From NCBI GenBank assembly GCA_002324875.1, contig NTJG01000014.1, positions 31,728-95,727 of the forward strand: a stretch of DNA of 64,000 bases. Direction: 5' to 3'. The DNA comes from Lysobacteraceae bacterium NML93-0793. Its GTDB lineage: Bacteria > Pseudomonadota > Gammaproteobacteria > Xanthomonadales > Xanthomonadaceae. Shown here in pieces: positions 35,850 through 45,361 of the stretch. Each line of letters starts with the position of its first letter. Position 1 is the first letter of the stretch. Made by a program: the position numbers and the translations under genes. The notes beneath the pieces were generated by a model that did no database searches, had not been told where the DNA came from, and was given only the letters and a program-made list of their open reading frames with translations.

Positions 35850-36983
35850 GTGCTGAGTGTCGTTGCGGTCGTTCTTGCGTCCTATCTCGTCGTGCGTGTG
35901 GTCTGGCCCCTGCGGTGGTCGCGTGCCGCGCGCACCGCTCTTGCGGTGCTGGTCTTCGGGCTCGCGTTGCATCACCGCATCGTCGCCCGGTTCGCCGGCA
36001 GCATGGCGTCACCGGAGATTCCGAAAGCGGCCATCGCCGTGCTCGGTACCGGGTTCATCGCCCTGCTGTTGACGACGGTCTTCGTGCTGCTGCTCGATGC
36101 GCTGTGCGTCATCGCATGGGCGCTGCGACGTCGCCGGGTGCTCGCGGCCGTGCGGCGGCCCGGCGTGCGACCGGTTGCCGCCGGGCTCGCGCTGGTGCTG
36201 TCGGGCTACGGCACCTGGCAGGCGATGGCGGTGCCGCAGGTGCGGCAGGTCGAGATCGCGATCGAGGGTCTGCCCGAGGCGTTCGACGGCTACCGCCTGC
36301 TGCAGATCACCGACCTGCACGCCAGCCGCCTGCTCACCGGCGACTGGGTGGCCGAGGTCGTGGCGGCCGGCAATGCGCAGCGGCCGGATCTGATCGTGCT
36401 GACCGGCGACATGGTCGACGGCAGTCCGTGCGCGCGCGCCGACGACGTGCGGCCGCTGGCCGCGCTGCGGGCGCCGGACGGCGTGGTCGCGGTGACCGGC
36501 AACCACGAGTACTACGCGCAGTACCTGGAGTGGATGCCGGCATTGCGCGCGCTGGGCATGCAGGTGCTGGAGAACGGCCATCTCGCGATCCGGCGTGGCG
36601 ATTCGGTGCTGACGCTGGCCGGTGTCACCGATCCGGTGGCCGCGCGCTACGGCCTGCCGATGCCCGACCTCGCGGCCGCGCTCGCCGGTGCCGATCCCGC
36701 GGCGCCGGTGATCCTGCTCGAACACCGCCCGCGCGATGCACGCGCGCGTTCCCAGGCCGGTGTGGCGCTGCAGCTGTCCGGGCACACGCACGGCGGACAC
36801 ATCGTCGGTATGGACCGGCTGGTCAAGCGCGCCAACGGCGGGTTCGTCTCCGGTCTCTACGACGTCGACGGCATGACGCTTTACGTCGGCAACGGCGCCG
36901 GCCTGTGGCCCGGGTTCGCGACGCGGATCGGCGCGCGGTCGGAAATCGCGTTGATCACGCTGCGCGCGGCGCGGCCCGGTTGA
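35850..36983 (+). CDS. Membrane-anchored metallophosphoesterase
   Basis: This is a calcineurin-like phosphoesterase with N-terminal membrane segments, of the YkuE/YaeI-like group. The 377-residue product has three hydrophobic stretches (about 1-20, 27-42 and 58-92) and a fourth near 110-125. The metal-binding motifs follow in order: TDLHASR, GDMVDG, GNHEYY and SGHTHGG. Start is GTG 35850. The substrate is unknown; relatives act on UDP-diacylglucosamine or other phosphoesters. It is convergent with rnt. Confidence 0.85.
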   Translation: MLSVVAVVLASYLVVRVVWPLRWSRAARTALAVLVFGLALHHRIVARFAGSMASPEIPKAAIAVLGTGFIALLLTTVFVLLLDALCVIAWALRRRRVLAAVRRPGVRPVAAGLALVLSGYGTWQAMAVPQVRQVEIAIEGLPEAFDGYRLLQITDLHASRLLTGDWVAEVVAAGNAQRPDLIVLTGDMVDGSPCARADDVRPLAALRAPDGVVAVTGNHEYYAQYLEWMPALRALGMQVLENGHLAIRRGDSVLTLAGVTDPVAARYGLPMPDLAAALAGADPAAPVILLEHRPRDARARSQAGVALQLSGHTHGGHIVGMDRLVKRANGGFVSGLYDVDGMTLYVGNGAGLWPGFATRIGARSEIALITLRAARPG

Positions 36984-36996
36984 AGACCGCGCGTGC

Positions 36997-37653
36997 TCAG
37001 GCAGCCGGCGCGGGGGCCGGCCAGGCGTTGGCGATGCGGCAGAACAGCCGCGCGGTCTGCTCGGTGTCGTAGAGCGCCGAGTGCGCCTGGCTCTGGTCCC
37101 ATTCGAAGCCGGCCGCCTGCACGGCGCGCGCGAGCACGGTCTGGCCGTAGGCCACGCCGGCCAGCGTGACCGTGTCGAAGACGCTGAAGGGATGGAAGGG
37201 ATTGCGCTTGTGACCGCTGCGCTCGACCGCGGCGTTGACGAAGCCCAAGTCGAAGTGGGCGTTGTGGCCGACCAGGATCGCGCGCTGGCACTGGTGGTGA
37301 CGCACCGCGGCGCGCACGCCGGCGAAGATGTGTTCGAGCGCGTCGTATTCGCTGCGCGCCAGACGGAAGGGGTGGTGGATGTCGATGCCGGTCACTTCCA
37401 GCGACTGCGGATCGATCTGCGTGCCCGGTGCGGGTTCGACGTGCGCATGCACCGAGCGCCCGAGTGCCAGTTGTCCGTCGGCGTCGAGATCGAGCGGTAT
37501 CGCGGCGATCTCCAGCAGTGCATGGCGGCGCGCGTCGAAGCCGCCGGTCTCGACGTCGACGACGACCGGCAGGAAGCCGCGGAAGCGGCGGGACATCGGC
37601 AGATGGGGTGTGGCGGCTGCGACCGGCGCGGTCGGGACGTCGAGATCGCTCAT
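36997..37653 (-). CDS. rnt: Ribonuclease T
   Basis: RNase T is a DEDDh 3'-5' exonuclease that trims tRNA and other stable RNA 3' ends. The 218-residue product has [20 protein letters not shown] (catalytic D and E), [20 protein letters not shown], and [17 protein letters not shown] with the catalytic His and Asp. Start ATG 37653. It lies 95 bases after phoU on the same strand and may be read with it. The 14-base gap to the convergent metallophosphoesterase gene leaves no room for a separate terminator. Confidence 0.94.
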   Translation of the reverse strand: MSDLDVPTAPVAAATPHLPMSRRFRGFLPVVVDVETGGFDARRHALLEIAAIPLDLDADGQLALGRSVHAHVEPAPGTQIDPQSLEVTGIDIHHPFRLARSEYDALEHIFAGVRAAVRHHQCQRAILVGHNAHFDLGFVNAAVERSGHKRNPFHPFSVFDTVTLAGVAYGQTVLARAVQAAGFEWDQSQAHSALYDTEQTARLFCRIANAWPAPAPAA

Positions 37654-37748
37654 GCGCGCAAGCCTAGCAGAGCGTCCGCCGCACCCGGATGCGCGGCGTG
37701 CGACCGCGCGTCACGTTCGAGGCGCGTCGCGCGCCGCGGCTCGGCGCC

Positions 37749-38453
37749 TCAGGAGACCGTATTGGTCTCGTCGCGCTTGTCGCGCGGCGGCAGGGCGTCG
37801 TCGCCGTGCACCAGGAACCAGATGTTCTCGGCGATGTTGGTCGCGTGGTCACCGATGCGCTCGATGTTCTTGGCCATGAACAGCAGATGCGTGCTCGGCG
37901 TGATCGCGCGCGGGTCTTCCATCATGTAGGTCAGCAGCTCGCGGAACAGGCTGGTGTAGACGGTGTCGATCTCCGCGTCCTGGTCGCGCACGCGCTGGGC
38001 CGCCTCGGCATCGTTGTCGCGGAATGCGACCAGCACGTCGCGCACCTGCTTGACCGCCAGCTGGCCGAGCACGGTGAGTCCGCGGGTGTGCGGCAGCGGC
38101 GGCGCGAGGTTGAGTGCGGTCGAGCGCTTGGCGACGTTGGCGGCGTAGTCGCCGATGCGTTCGATGTCGGCGGCGATGCGCAGGGCCGCGAGGATCTCGC
38201 GCAGGTCGCGCGCCATCGGGCCACGCAGCGCCAGCTTCATCACGTCCTGGCTGACCTCGTGCTCGAGCGCGTCGATCGCATCGTCGTTGGCGATGATCCG
38301 CTCGGCGGCCTTGTCGTCACGACGCTCCACGACATCCAGCGCGGCTTCGAGCTGCGAGGCGGCCATCTCGCCCATGCGCAGGATTTCCTGCGTCAGGCGA
38401 TTGCGCTCGTCGTCGTAGCTCTTGACGATGTGGTCGTTGGGTTGGGTGGGCAT
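37749..38453 (-). CDS. phoU: Phosphate transport regulator PhoU
   Basis: PhoU connects the PstSCAB transporter with the PhoR kinase and represses the Pho response when phosphate is sufficient. The 234-residue helical protein carries the two E-RIGDYAANVAKR / ERIGDHATNIAENIWF metal-binding repeats typical of the family. It is last of pstS-pstC-pstA-pstB-phoU and is separated from pstB by a dispersed inverted repeat of about 100 bases that could modulate its expression. Confidence 0.96.
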   Translation of the reverse strand: MPTQPNDHIVKSYDDERNRLTQEILRMGEMAASQLEAALDVVERRDDKAAERIIANDDAIDALEHEVSQDVMKLALRGPMARDLREILAALRIAADIERIGDYAANVAKRSTALNLAPPLPHTRGLTVLGQLAVKQVRDVLVAFRDNDAEAAQRVRDQDAEIDTVYTSLFRELLTYMMEDPRAITPSTHLLFMAKNIERIGDHATNIAENIWFLVHGDDALPPRDKRDETNTVS

Positions 38454-38465
38454 GGAGGTGGGTCC

Positions 38466-38562
38466 GTGATTGGTGATTCGTGATTCGTGATCGGGACACG
38501 CGATGGGCGATCCGATGGCGTTGACGGCCCTGTCGAATCACCCATCACGAATCACCAATCAC
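38466..38562. repeat. Dispersed inverted repeat, copy 2 (phoU-pstB gap)
   Basis: Arm GTGATTGGTGATTCGTGAT (38466-38484) has its exact reverse complement at 38544-38562, with 59 bases between. It is the same family as the repeat at 1409-1519. It fills the gap between pstB and phoU, so the pst transcript would carry a strong hairpin before phoU. Confidence 0.88.
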
Positions 38563-38580
38563 ACGGCTGCAGCCGCAGGC

Positions 38581-39408
38581 TCAGCCGAATCTGCCGGTGA
38601 TGTAATCCTCGGTCTGCTGCTTCGAGGGCTTGGAGAAGATGGTCTCGGTGGTGTCGTGTTCGATCAGGTCGCCGAGGTACATGAAGGCCGTGTAGTCCGA
38701 GACGCGCGCGGCCTGCTGCATGTTGTGGGTGACGATGACGATGGTGTAGTCGACCTTCAGTTCCTCGACCAGCTGCTCGATGCGGCTCGTGGAGATCGGG
38801 TCGAGCGCCGAGGTCGGCTCGTCGAGCAGCAGCACGTCGGGGCGCAACGCGACGGCGCGCGCGATGCACAGGCGCTGCTGCTGGCCGCCCGACAGGCCCA
38901 GCGCACTCTGGCCGAGCTTGTCCTTGACCTCGTTCCACAGTGCAGCCTGGGTGAGCGCCTGCTCGACGCGGACGTTGAGCTCGGCCTTGGACAGCTTTTC
39001 GTGGTGGCGGATCGCGTAGGCGACGTTCTCGAAGATCGTCATCGGGAACGGCACCGGCTTCTGGAACACCATGCCGACCTTGCTGCGCAGCCGGTTCATC
39101 GGATACTTCGGCGACAGGATGTTCTCGCCGTCCAGCAGCACCTCACCGCTGGCGGTCATCTTCGGATACAGCGCGTAGATGCGGTTGAAGATGCGCAGCA
39201 GCGTCGACTTGCCGCAGCCCGACGGGCCGATCAGCGCGGTCACCCGCTTTTCGGGAATCTCCAGCTCGATGCCCTTGAGCGCATGGAAGTCGCCGTAATG
39301 GAAATCCAGCCCGCGCGCGGCGATCTTCACCGGCGCCGGCGCCAGCACTTCACGTGCGTGGGTGGCCAGGTGGATCCGTTGCGTCGGGGCGGTATGCAGG
39401 TCGTTCAT
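38581..39408 (-). CDS. pstB: Phosphate ABC transporter ATP-binding protein
   Basis: PstB is the ATPase of the high-affinity phosphate importer. The 275-residue product has Walker [10 protein letters not shown], the Q-loop region [17 protein letters not shown], signature [14 protein letters not shown], Walker [14 protein letters not shown] and the H-loop [13 protein letters not shown]. An N-terminal extension of about 25 residues precedes the fold. It follows pstA by 32 bases. Confidence 0.97.
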   Translation of the reverse strand: MNDLHTAPTQRIHLATHAREVLAPAPVKIAARGLDFHYGDFHALKGIELEIPEKRVTALIGPSGCGKSTLLRIFNRIYALYPKMTASGEVLLDGENILSPKYPMNRLRSKVGMVFQKPVPFPMTIFENVAYAIRHHEKLSKAELNVRVEQALTQAALWNEVKDKLGQSALGLSGGQQQRLCIARAVALRPDVLLLDEPTSALDPISTSRIEQLVEELKVDYTIVIVTHNMQQAARVSDYTAFMYLGDLIEHDTTETIFSKPSKQQTEDYITGRFG

Positions 39409-39440
39409 GGACGGTCCGTTCGAAGAAGGGGCAGTGCGGA

Positions 39441-40331
39441 TCAGTCGTGGCTGATCCGCTTGCGCAGCAGGATGGCGCGGGCGACGAGGCTGACGATGAG
39501 CACGAAGCTCGTGAGCACCAGCGCGCCGGCCCAGGCCAGTTGCTGCCAGGATTCATACGGGCTGCCGGCGTACTGGTACATCACCACCGGCACGCTGGCC
39601 ATCGGCCGCATGACGTCGCTGTTCCAGTACTGGTTGCCGAACGCGGTGAACAGCAGCGGCGCGGTCTCGCCGCTGATGCGGGCCAGGGCGAGCAGGATGC
39701 CGGTGACGATGCCCGCCGACGCGCTGCGATAGAGCACCTGCACGATCACCTTCCAATGCGGCACGCCCAGCGACAGTGCCGCCTCGCGCATCTGCGTGGG
39801 CACCAGCTGCAGCATCTCGTCGGTCGTGCGCACCACCACCGGCAACACGATGAAGGCCAGGGCGATCGCGCCGGCCAACGCCGAAAAGCGGCCGCCGGTC
39901 TGCATCACGAACGCGGTGTAGACGAACAGGCCGAGCACGATCGACGGCGCCGACAGCAGGATGTCGTTGACGAAGCGCACGACGGTGCCGACCTTGCGGG
40001 CCCGCCCGTACTCGGCGAGCCAGGTGCCGGCGGCCACGCCCATCGGCGTGCCGATGGCGATCGCGAGCGCGCACATCACCGCGCTGCCGAAGAACGCGTT
40101 GGCCAGACCGCCTTCCTGCATCGGCGGCGGGGTCATCTGGGTGAACAGCGCCCAGTTGATGCCACCGGCGGCCTTGGACACCAGCGTCCACAGGATCCAG
40201 CCGAGGAAGAACAGGCCGAAGGCGGCGGTGAGGCAGCCCAGGACGATGGCGACGCCGTTGACGATGCGACGACGGCCGTAGAGGCGGTCGGCGACCTGGC
40301 GTTCGCGTTCGGTGACGACACTGGCCATCAC
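39441..40331 (-). CDS. pstA: Phosphate ABC transporter permease PstA
   Basis: PstA is one of two membrane subunits of the phosphate importer. The 296-residue product has six helices and the EAA-type loop ([20 protein letters not shown]). The conserved [16 protein letters not shown] segment is also seen. Start may be ATG 40331 or the next codon ATG 40328; the 40331 start overlaps the end of pstC by four bases, so the two are translationally coupled. Confidence 0.96.
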   Translation of the reverse strand: MMASVVTERERQVADRLYGRRRIVNGVAIVLGCLTAAFGLFFLGWILWTLVSKAAGGINWALFTQMTPPPMQEGGLANAFFGSAVMCALAIAIGTPMGVAAGTWLAEYGRARKVGTVVRFVNDILLSAPSIVLGLFVYTAFVMQTGGRFSALAGAIALAFIVLPVVVRTTDEMLQLVPTQMREAALSLGVPHWKVIVQVLYRSASAGIVTGILLALARISGETAPLLFTAFGNQYWNSDVMRPMASVPVVMYQYAGSPYESWQQLAWAGALVLTSFVLIVSLVARAILLRKRISHD

Positions 40332-41299
40332 TTGCCCTCCTTGCGCGACAGCTGCATCAGCATGAGGCGTGCGATCGCCAGCACCACGAAGGTCACCAGG
40401 AACAGCACGAAGCCGAGCAGCAGCAGCGCCGAGCGGTAGGTTTCGGTGGCTTCGCCGAAGTCATTGGCGATCAACGCGGCGATGGTCGTGCTGGGCTCGA
40501 GCAGCGAGGGCGTCAGACGCACCGAATTGCCGATCACGAACGCGACCGCCATCGTCTCGCCGAGTGCGCGGCCGAGGCCGAGGAAGATGCCGCCGATCAC
40601 CGCCGAGCGGGTGTAGGGCAGCACGATGTCCCAGCTCACTTCCCACTTGGTCGCGCCGAGTGCGTAGGCCGATTCCTTCAGGCGCGTGGGTACGGTGAGG
40701 AATACCTCGCGCATCACCGACGAGATGAAGGGAATCACCATGATCGCGAGCACGAAGCCCGCGGTGAGCGTGCCGATGCCCAGCGGCGGGCCCTGGAACA
40801 GCAGGCCGATGCCGGGAATCGCGCCGAAGTAGTCGTTGAGGAACGGGGTGACGTAGGTCGTCATCACCGGCACCAGCACGAACAGGCCCCACATGCCGTA
40901 GATGATCGACGGAATGCCGGCCAGCAGTTCGATCGCCGTGCCCACCGGCCCGCGCAGCCAGCGCGGCGCCACTTCGGTGAGGAAGAACGCGATGCCGAAG
41001 CTCACCGGCACGGCGATGATCATCGCGATCAGCGCGGTGACGATGGTGCCGACGATCGGCACCAGCGCCCCGTAACGGTTCTCGACCGGATTCCAGTCGG
41101 CGCTGGTGAAGAACGACAGGCCCTGGGTGGCCAGTGCATCGCGCCCGCCCCAGAGCATCGACAGGGCGGCGCCGGCGAGCGCCAGCATCGCGAACACGAC
41201 CGTCGCGGCCAGCAACCAGCGGAAGAGCCGGTCGTTGCGGGCGTCGCGGAGGTCGCGTTGTCGGGGCGCCGGTGCGGCGGACAGGGTGGCGGCGGTCAT
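40328..41299 (-). CDS. pstC: Phosphate ABC transporter permease PstC
   Basis: PstC is the second membrane subunit. The 323-residue product has six main helices, ALIAMIIAVPVSFGIAFFLT early and the EAA-type loop KESAYALGATKWEVSWDIVL with the GLGRALGETMAVAFVIGN segment. It starts 102 bases after pstS and overlaps pstA. Confidence 0.96.
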   Translation of the reverse strand: MTAATLSAAPAPRQRDLRDARNDRLFRWLLAATVVFAMLALAGAALSMLWGGRDALATQGLSFFTSADWNPVENRYGALVPIVGTIVTALIAMIIAVPVSFGIAFFLTEVAPRWLRGPVGTAIELLAGIPSIIYGMWGLFVLVPVMTTYVTPFLNDYFGAIPGIGLLFQGPPLGIGTLTAGFVLAIMVIPFISSVMREVFLTVPTRLKESAYALGATKWEVSWDIVLPYTRSAVIGGIFLGLGRALGETMAVAFVIGNSVRLTPSLLEPSTTIAALIANDFGEATETYRSALLLLGFVLFLVTFVVLAIARLMLMQLSRKEGK

Positions 41300-41401
41300 C
41301 GGATCCCTTGTGCTGCGTCAGTCCCGCGCGGGCGGGATGTCATTGCCATCGATACACACACGCGGCGTGCCGCCCGGAGGCGACACGCCGCGCGCGGGCC
41401 G

Positions 41402-42493
41402 TCACTGAAACTCGGCTGCCCAGTAGGCCTCGATCTGCTGCACCAGCTCGGCCGGCAGCGGCACGTAGTGCAGCTCGCTGGCCTGGGCCTGGCCGGACTC
41501 GAAGGCCCACTTGAAGAAATCGCGCGCGGCGCGGCTGCGCTCGGCATCACGCGGCTGCTTGGGCATCAGCATGAAGTTGGTCGCGGTGATCGGCCACGCA
41601 TCGGCGCCCGGAGCGTTGGTGATGACCAGGTTGAAGTCCTGCGCGCTGCCCCAGTCGGCGGTCGCGGCCGCCGCGGCGAAGCTTTCCTCGCTCGGCTGCA
41701 CCCAGGTGCCGGCCGCGTTCTGCAGTGACGCGTAGGGCATGTTGTTCTGCAGCGCGTAGGCCAGTTCGACGTAGCCGATCGAGCCCTTGATCTGCTGGAC
41801 GTAGGAGGCGACGCCCTCGTTGCCCTTGCCGCCGACGCCAACCGGCCACTGCACCGAGGTGCCTTCGCCGATGCGCGACTTCCAGTCCGGGCTGACCTTG
41901 GACAGGTAGTTGGAGAAATTGAACGTGGTGCCCGAGCCGTCGGAGCGGTGGACGACGCTGATCTCGCCGGCGGGCAGGGTGACGCCCGGGTTCAGCGCCG
42001 TGATCGCGGGATCGTTCCAGGTGCCGACCTTGCCCATGAAGATGTCGGCGAGCAGGGCGCCGGTGAGGCGCAGCTGGCCCGGCTGCAGGCCGTCGACGTT
42101 GACCACCGGCACCACGCCGCCGATCGCCGAAGGAAACTGGCCCAGGCCCGCGGCCTGCAGTTCGGCGCTGTCGAGCGGCTTGTCGCTCGAGCCGAAGTCC
42201 ACCGTGCCGGCCTTGATCTGGGCGATGCCGCCGCCCGAGCCGATCGACTGGTAGTTGACGCGGTTGCCGGTGGCGGCGTTGTAGTCGGCCGACCAGCGCG
42301 ACACCAGCGGGAAGATGAAGGTGGCGCCGGCGCCGGTGATCTGCATGCCGACGCGGTCGCCTGCGCCCTGGGACGCGCCCGGAGCGCCGTCACCGGCCTG
42401 GCCGGCGGGCGCGCCGTCGTTGCCGCCGCAGGCGGCCAGGAAGACCAGGGAAGACAGCGCGAGTGCGCCGATGCGGACGATGGAACGGGCCAT
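41402..42493 (-). CDS. pstS: Phosphate-binding lipoprotein PstS, paralogue 1
   Basis: PstS is the solute-binding subunit that delivers phosphate to PstCAB. The 363-residue product from ATG 42493 has a lipoprotein signal with lipobox LAAC (Cys22). The phosphate-binding motifs are GAGATFIFPLVSRWSADY, SIGSGGGIAQI, DFGSSDKPL and VHRSDGSGTTFNFSNYLS. GGAG seven bases upstream supports this start over 42505. A PhoB box lies 65 bases upstream. As the paralogue next to pstC, it is probably the main transporter partner. Confidence 0.95.
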   Translation of the reverse strand: MARSIVRIGALALSSLVFLAACGGNDGAPAGQAGDGAPGASQGAGDRVGMQITGAGATFIFPLVSRWSADYNAATGNRVNYQSIGSGGGIAQIKAGTVDFGSSDKPLDSAELQAAGLGQFPSAIGGVVPVVNVDGLQPGQLRLTGALLADIFMGKVGTWNDPAITALNPGVTLPAGEISVVHRSDGSGTTFNFSNYLSKVSPDWKSRIGEGTSVQWPVGVGGKGNEGVASYVQQIKGSIGYVELAYALQNNMPYASLQNAAGTWVQPSEESFAAAAATADWGSAQDFNLVITNAPGADAWPITATNFMLMPKQPRDAERSRAARDFFKWAFESGQAQASELHYVPLPAELVQQIEAYWAAEFQ

Positions 42494-42557
42494 GAGCAAC
42501 TCCATGTGGGAATGCGGCGCGAGCGCCGCCTGGGTCCGAGCATGAAATGATGTTTTT

Positions 42558-42575
42558 GTTACACCCGTATGACGC
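42558..42575 (-). promoter_or_regulatory. PhoB box upstream of pstS (paralogue 1)
   Basis: On the minus strand the half-sites GCGTCAT and GTGTAAC are separated by ACGG, an 11-base repeat period as in the Pho box consensus CTGTCAT-N4-CTGTCAT. It is 65 bases before the pstS start. Confidence 0.65.
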
Positions 42576-42625
42576 TCGTCATTCTTGCAGGGGAGACGGT
42601 GGCGTCGAGTGAAACGCCTGAAGAC

Positions 42626-42649
42626 AAAAAAGCGGGCCCGAAGGCCCGC
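42626..42649 (-). terminator. Intrinsic terminator of second pstS
   Basis: On the minus strand GCGGGCC-TTCG-GGCCCGC (42649 to 42632) leads into six T. The UUCG loop and T-tract make a textbook terminator, which isolates the second pstS from the pst operon. Confidence 0.92.
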
Positions 42650-42718
42650 CGGAGGACGGAACGCGCGCGAGTGGGACGGGAGAGAGGCGCCCGACTCGCA
42701 TTCACGTGATCGTCGGAC

Positions 42719-43753
42719 TCAGTAGCGTGCGTTCTCCGCCCAGTAGCGCTCCACCTGCTGGACCAGCGTGGCCGGCAGCGGCACGTAGCCGAGCTGGCGC
42801 GCCTGCTCGCCGCCGTTGGCGTAGACCCAGCGGAAGAAGTCCTGCGCGCTCCTGGCACCGGCGCGGTTGCGCGGGTTGCGGTGCATCAGGATGAAATTGG
42901 TCGCGGTGATCGGCCACGCGTTCTGCCCCGGCGCATTGGTCATCACCAGGTGGAAATCGCGTGCCGAGGCCCAGTCGGCGCTGGCCGCAGCGGCCGAGAA
43001 CGTCTCCTCGCTCGGATTGACGAAGTTGCCGGCGGCATTCTTCAGGCGCGAATACGCCAGGCGGTTCTGCAGCGCATATGACAGTTCGACATAGCCGATG
43101 CCGCCCTTGATCTGGCGCACGTAGGCGGCCACGCCTTCGTTGCCCTTGCCGCCGATGCCGACCGGCCAGCGCACCGTGGTGCCTTCGCCCACGCCGGTGC
43201 GCCAGTCCGGGCTCACCTTGGACAGGTAGTTGACGAAGTTGAACGTCGTGCCGGAGCCGTCGGAGCGGTGCACGACGGTGATGCGCGCGTCGGGCAGCGT
43301 CAGGCCGCCGTTGAGCGCGACGATCGCCGGATCGTTCCAGCGGGTGATCCGGCCGAGGAAGATGTTGGCCAGGGTCTCGCCGTCGAGCTTCATCGCGCCC
43401 GCGGCGACGCCTTCGACGTTGATGATCGGCACGACGCCGCCGATGACGGACGGGAACTGCACCAGGCCGGACTTCTGCAGATCGGCGGGCGGCAGCGGGG
43501 CATCGGAGGAGCCGAAATCGACCGTGCCGGCCTTGATCTGGGCGATGCCGCCGCCCGAGCCGATCGACTGGTAGTTGACCTGTGTATTGGTCGCGGTGCG
43601 GTAGTCGGCCGACCAGCGCGTCATCGCCGGATAGACGAACGACGCGCCGGCGCCGGTGACGTCGGTGGACTGGGCATTGGCGCCGAACGTGACCGCGAGC
43701 AGCGTGGTCGACAGCACCAGCGTGGCGACCCGGGCCTTGAGGAAAGCGTGCAT
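42719..43753 (-). CDS. pstS: Phosphate-binding protein PstS, paralogue 2
   Basis: This second PstS-family protein has 344 residues. It has an ordinary Sec signal (MHAFLKARVATLVLSTTLLA, cleavage near ANA-QS) and no lipobox, so it should be soluble in the periplasm or possibly exported further. The binding motifs GAGASFVYPAMTRWSADY, SIGSGGGIAQI, DFGSSDAPL and RSDGSGTTFNFVNYLSK match paralogue 1, and the overall similarity shows tandem duplication. It has its own PhoB box and terminator. Start 43753 is chosen because the upstream frame lacks signal features. Confidence 0.92.
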   Translation of the reverse strand: MHAFLKARVATLVLSTTLLAVTFGANAQSTDVTGAGASFVYPAMTRWSADYRTATNTQVNYQSIGSGGGIAQIKAGTVDFGSSDAPLPPADLQKSGLVQFPSVIGGVVPIINVEGVAAGAMKLDGETLANIFLGRITRWNDPAIVALNGGLTLPDARITVVHRSDGSGTTFNFVNYLSKVSPDWRTGVGEGTTVRWPVGIGGKGNEGVAAYVRQIKGGIGYVELSYALQNRLAYSRLKNAAGNFVNPSEETFSAAAASADWASARDFHLVMTNAPGQNAWPITATNFILMHRNPRNRAGARSAQDFFRWVYANGGEQARQLGYVPLPATLVQQVERYWAENARY

Positions 43754-43812
43754 GGAGATTTCCTGGAATGAGGCGGCAGGTGCCGCCGTGCCGGGCAATT
43801 TCACGTTCTTGA

Positions 43813-43831
43813 CATGACAGTTGCGGGTCAA
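43813..43831 (-). promoter_or_regulatory. PhoB box upstream of second pstS
   Basis: Minus-strand CTGTCAT (43820-43814) is preceded by GCAA and a weaker half-site TTGACCC, giving an 11-base period. It is 60 bases before the second pstS start. The 13-base core CGCAACTGTCATG is mirrored at 43895-43907. Confidence 0.6.
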
Positions 43832-43888
43832 CGGCATGACCGGACGGTGACGCGGCGGTTGCGACACTGCGACCCGCGGCGGCGCGCG

Positions 43889-43906
43889 CGGTCACGCAAC
43901 TGTCAT
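43889..43906 (+). promoter_or_regulatory. PhoB box upstream of OprP-like porin
   Basis: CGGTCAC-GCAA-CTGTCAT (43889-43906) has two good half-sites with the canonical four-base spacer. It lies about 128 bases before the porin ATG in the divergent region. Confidence 0.72.
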
Positions 43907-44033
43907 GCGAATGCAATTTGAGTGTCGTCAAACCTGCGCAGGCTGCACATCATTCGGTCACAGACGTTTCATCTGCGCGCAGTGGAACGCCGCGCGGCCG
44001 ACCTCCGACACCTCCACTCACGGGAATCCACCC

Positions 44034-45338
44034 ATGCGTCCTTCCATCCTGGCCTCGGCCGTCGCTCTCGCCGTCGCGTCCGTCTCGTTCAATGCCGCGG
44101 CCCAGTCCCCGGACCGCGACGCCGAGATCGCCGCGCTGCGTGCGCAGCTGGCCGAGCTGCAGGCCAAGGTCGACGCGCTCGAGGTCCGCACCGACGCGCA
44201 GTCGGACATCAACATCGGCACCCAGGAAAGCCTGGACAGGATGGCCACTACCGCCCCGGTCATCGACACCAAGGGCGGCCTGAAGGTCACGTCGGCCGAC
44301 AAGCAGTTCGAGTTCCAGGCTGGCGGCCGCATCCACTTCGATGCCTACGCGTTCGACCGTGACACCGCCGCGAGCACCGGCACCACCGAGTTCCGCCGCG
44401 CGCGCCTCAGCCTGCAGGGCAAGGCCTACGGCTGGGACTACAAGTTCGAGCAGGATTTCGCCGCCGGCAGCGGCCTCGACGGCTTCCGTGACGTGTTCAT
44501 CGCCCGCTCGGCACTGGGCGGCAAGGTCACCATCGGCCACTTCAAGCCCTACCGCTCGATGGAAGAGCTGACCAGCTCCAACGAGATCCTGATGATGGAG
44601 CGGCCGTTCGCCTCGGCCACCGGCCTGTTCAATGGGCGCCAGTTCCAGCAGGGCGTGGGCTACCTGCGCGCGGACACCAATTACACGGCGGGCTTTTCGG
44701 TGTTCAACCTGCGCAGCGCCTCGGGCACCCGCAACGAGGGTGTCGGCGCCGCCGGCCGCGTGACCTTCGCGCCGATCAACACCGAGGCGAGCACGCTGCA
44801 CTTCGGCGGCTGGGCCAGCCACGAGAACGTCAACCAGGGCTCGGCCGACATCGCCGCGACGGCCAGCTACGCCGGCCGCCGTGGCCCGTCGCAGACCATC
44901 GCCACGACGTCCGCGGGCAGCCGCAACACCGTCGACGCCGTGGGTCTGGAAGCGGCCGGTTCGTTCGGGCCGCTGTTCTTCCAGAGCGAGTACGCGGTCG
45001 CCCGCTTCGGTCAGCCGGCGGCGGCCGACCAGGACATCACCACCTGGTACGTGCAGGGCAGCTGGCTGCTCAACGGAGGTCACAAGGCCTACAAGGCGGG
45101 CAACGGTATCTTCGCCTCGCCGAAGGTCACCGACCGCGGCCTGTGGGAGCTGACCGCGCGCTACGACACGATCGAGAACAGGGATCTGGTGAACCGCGAA
45201 GCCAGCAGCTGGATCCTCGGCATGAACTACTACGTCAATCCGGCTTTGCGCTTCATGTTCAATTACACCAACGGCGACAACGAAGTGACGGGCGACAAGA
45301 CCGGCCAGTACGCGCTGCGCACCCAGTTCGCGTTCTGA
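44034..45338 (+). CDS. OprO/OprP-type phosphate-selective porin
   Basis: This outer-membrane trimeric porin allows phosphate or polyphosphate to enter. The 434-residue product has a signal peptide (MRPSILASAVALAVASVSFN, cleavage near AAA-QS), then a coiled coil of about 30 residues (RDAEIAALRAQLAELQAKVD). The OprP beta-barrel follows with GGRIHFDAYAFDRD, FRRARLSLQGKAYGWDYKFE and GHFKPYRSMEELTSSNEILMMER, ending in aromatic Phe (TQFAF). Start 44034 is set by the signal peptide. A PhoB box upstream and two PstS genes beside it support a phosphate role. Confidence 0.92.
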   Translation: MRPSILASAVALAVASVSFNAAAQSPDRDAEIAALRAQLAELQAKVDALEVRTDAQSDINIGTQESLDRMATTAPVIDTKGGLKVTSADKQFEFQAGGRIHFDAYAFDRDTAASTGTTEFRRARLSLQGKAYGWDYKFEQDFAAGSGLDGFRDVFIARSALGGKVTIGHFKPYRSMEELTSSNEILMMERPFASATGLFNGRQFQQGVGYLRADTNYTAGFSVFNLRSASGTRNEGVGAAGRVTFAPINTEASTLHFGGWASHENVNQGSADIAATASYAGRRGPSQTIATTSAGSRNTVDAVGLEAAGSFGPLFFQSEYAVARFGQPAAADQDITTWYVQGSWLLNGGHKAYKAGNGIFASPKVTDRGLWELTARYDTIENRDLVNREASSWILGMNYYVNPALRFMFNYTNGDNEVTGDKTGQYALRTQFAF

Positions 45339-45361
45339 TCGACACCGCTGTTCGATCGGCA

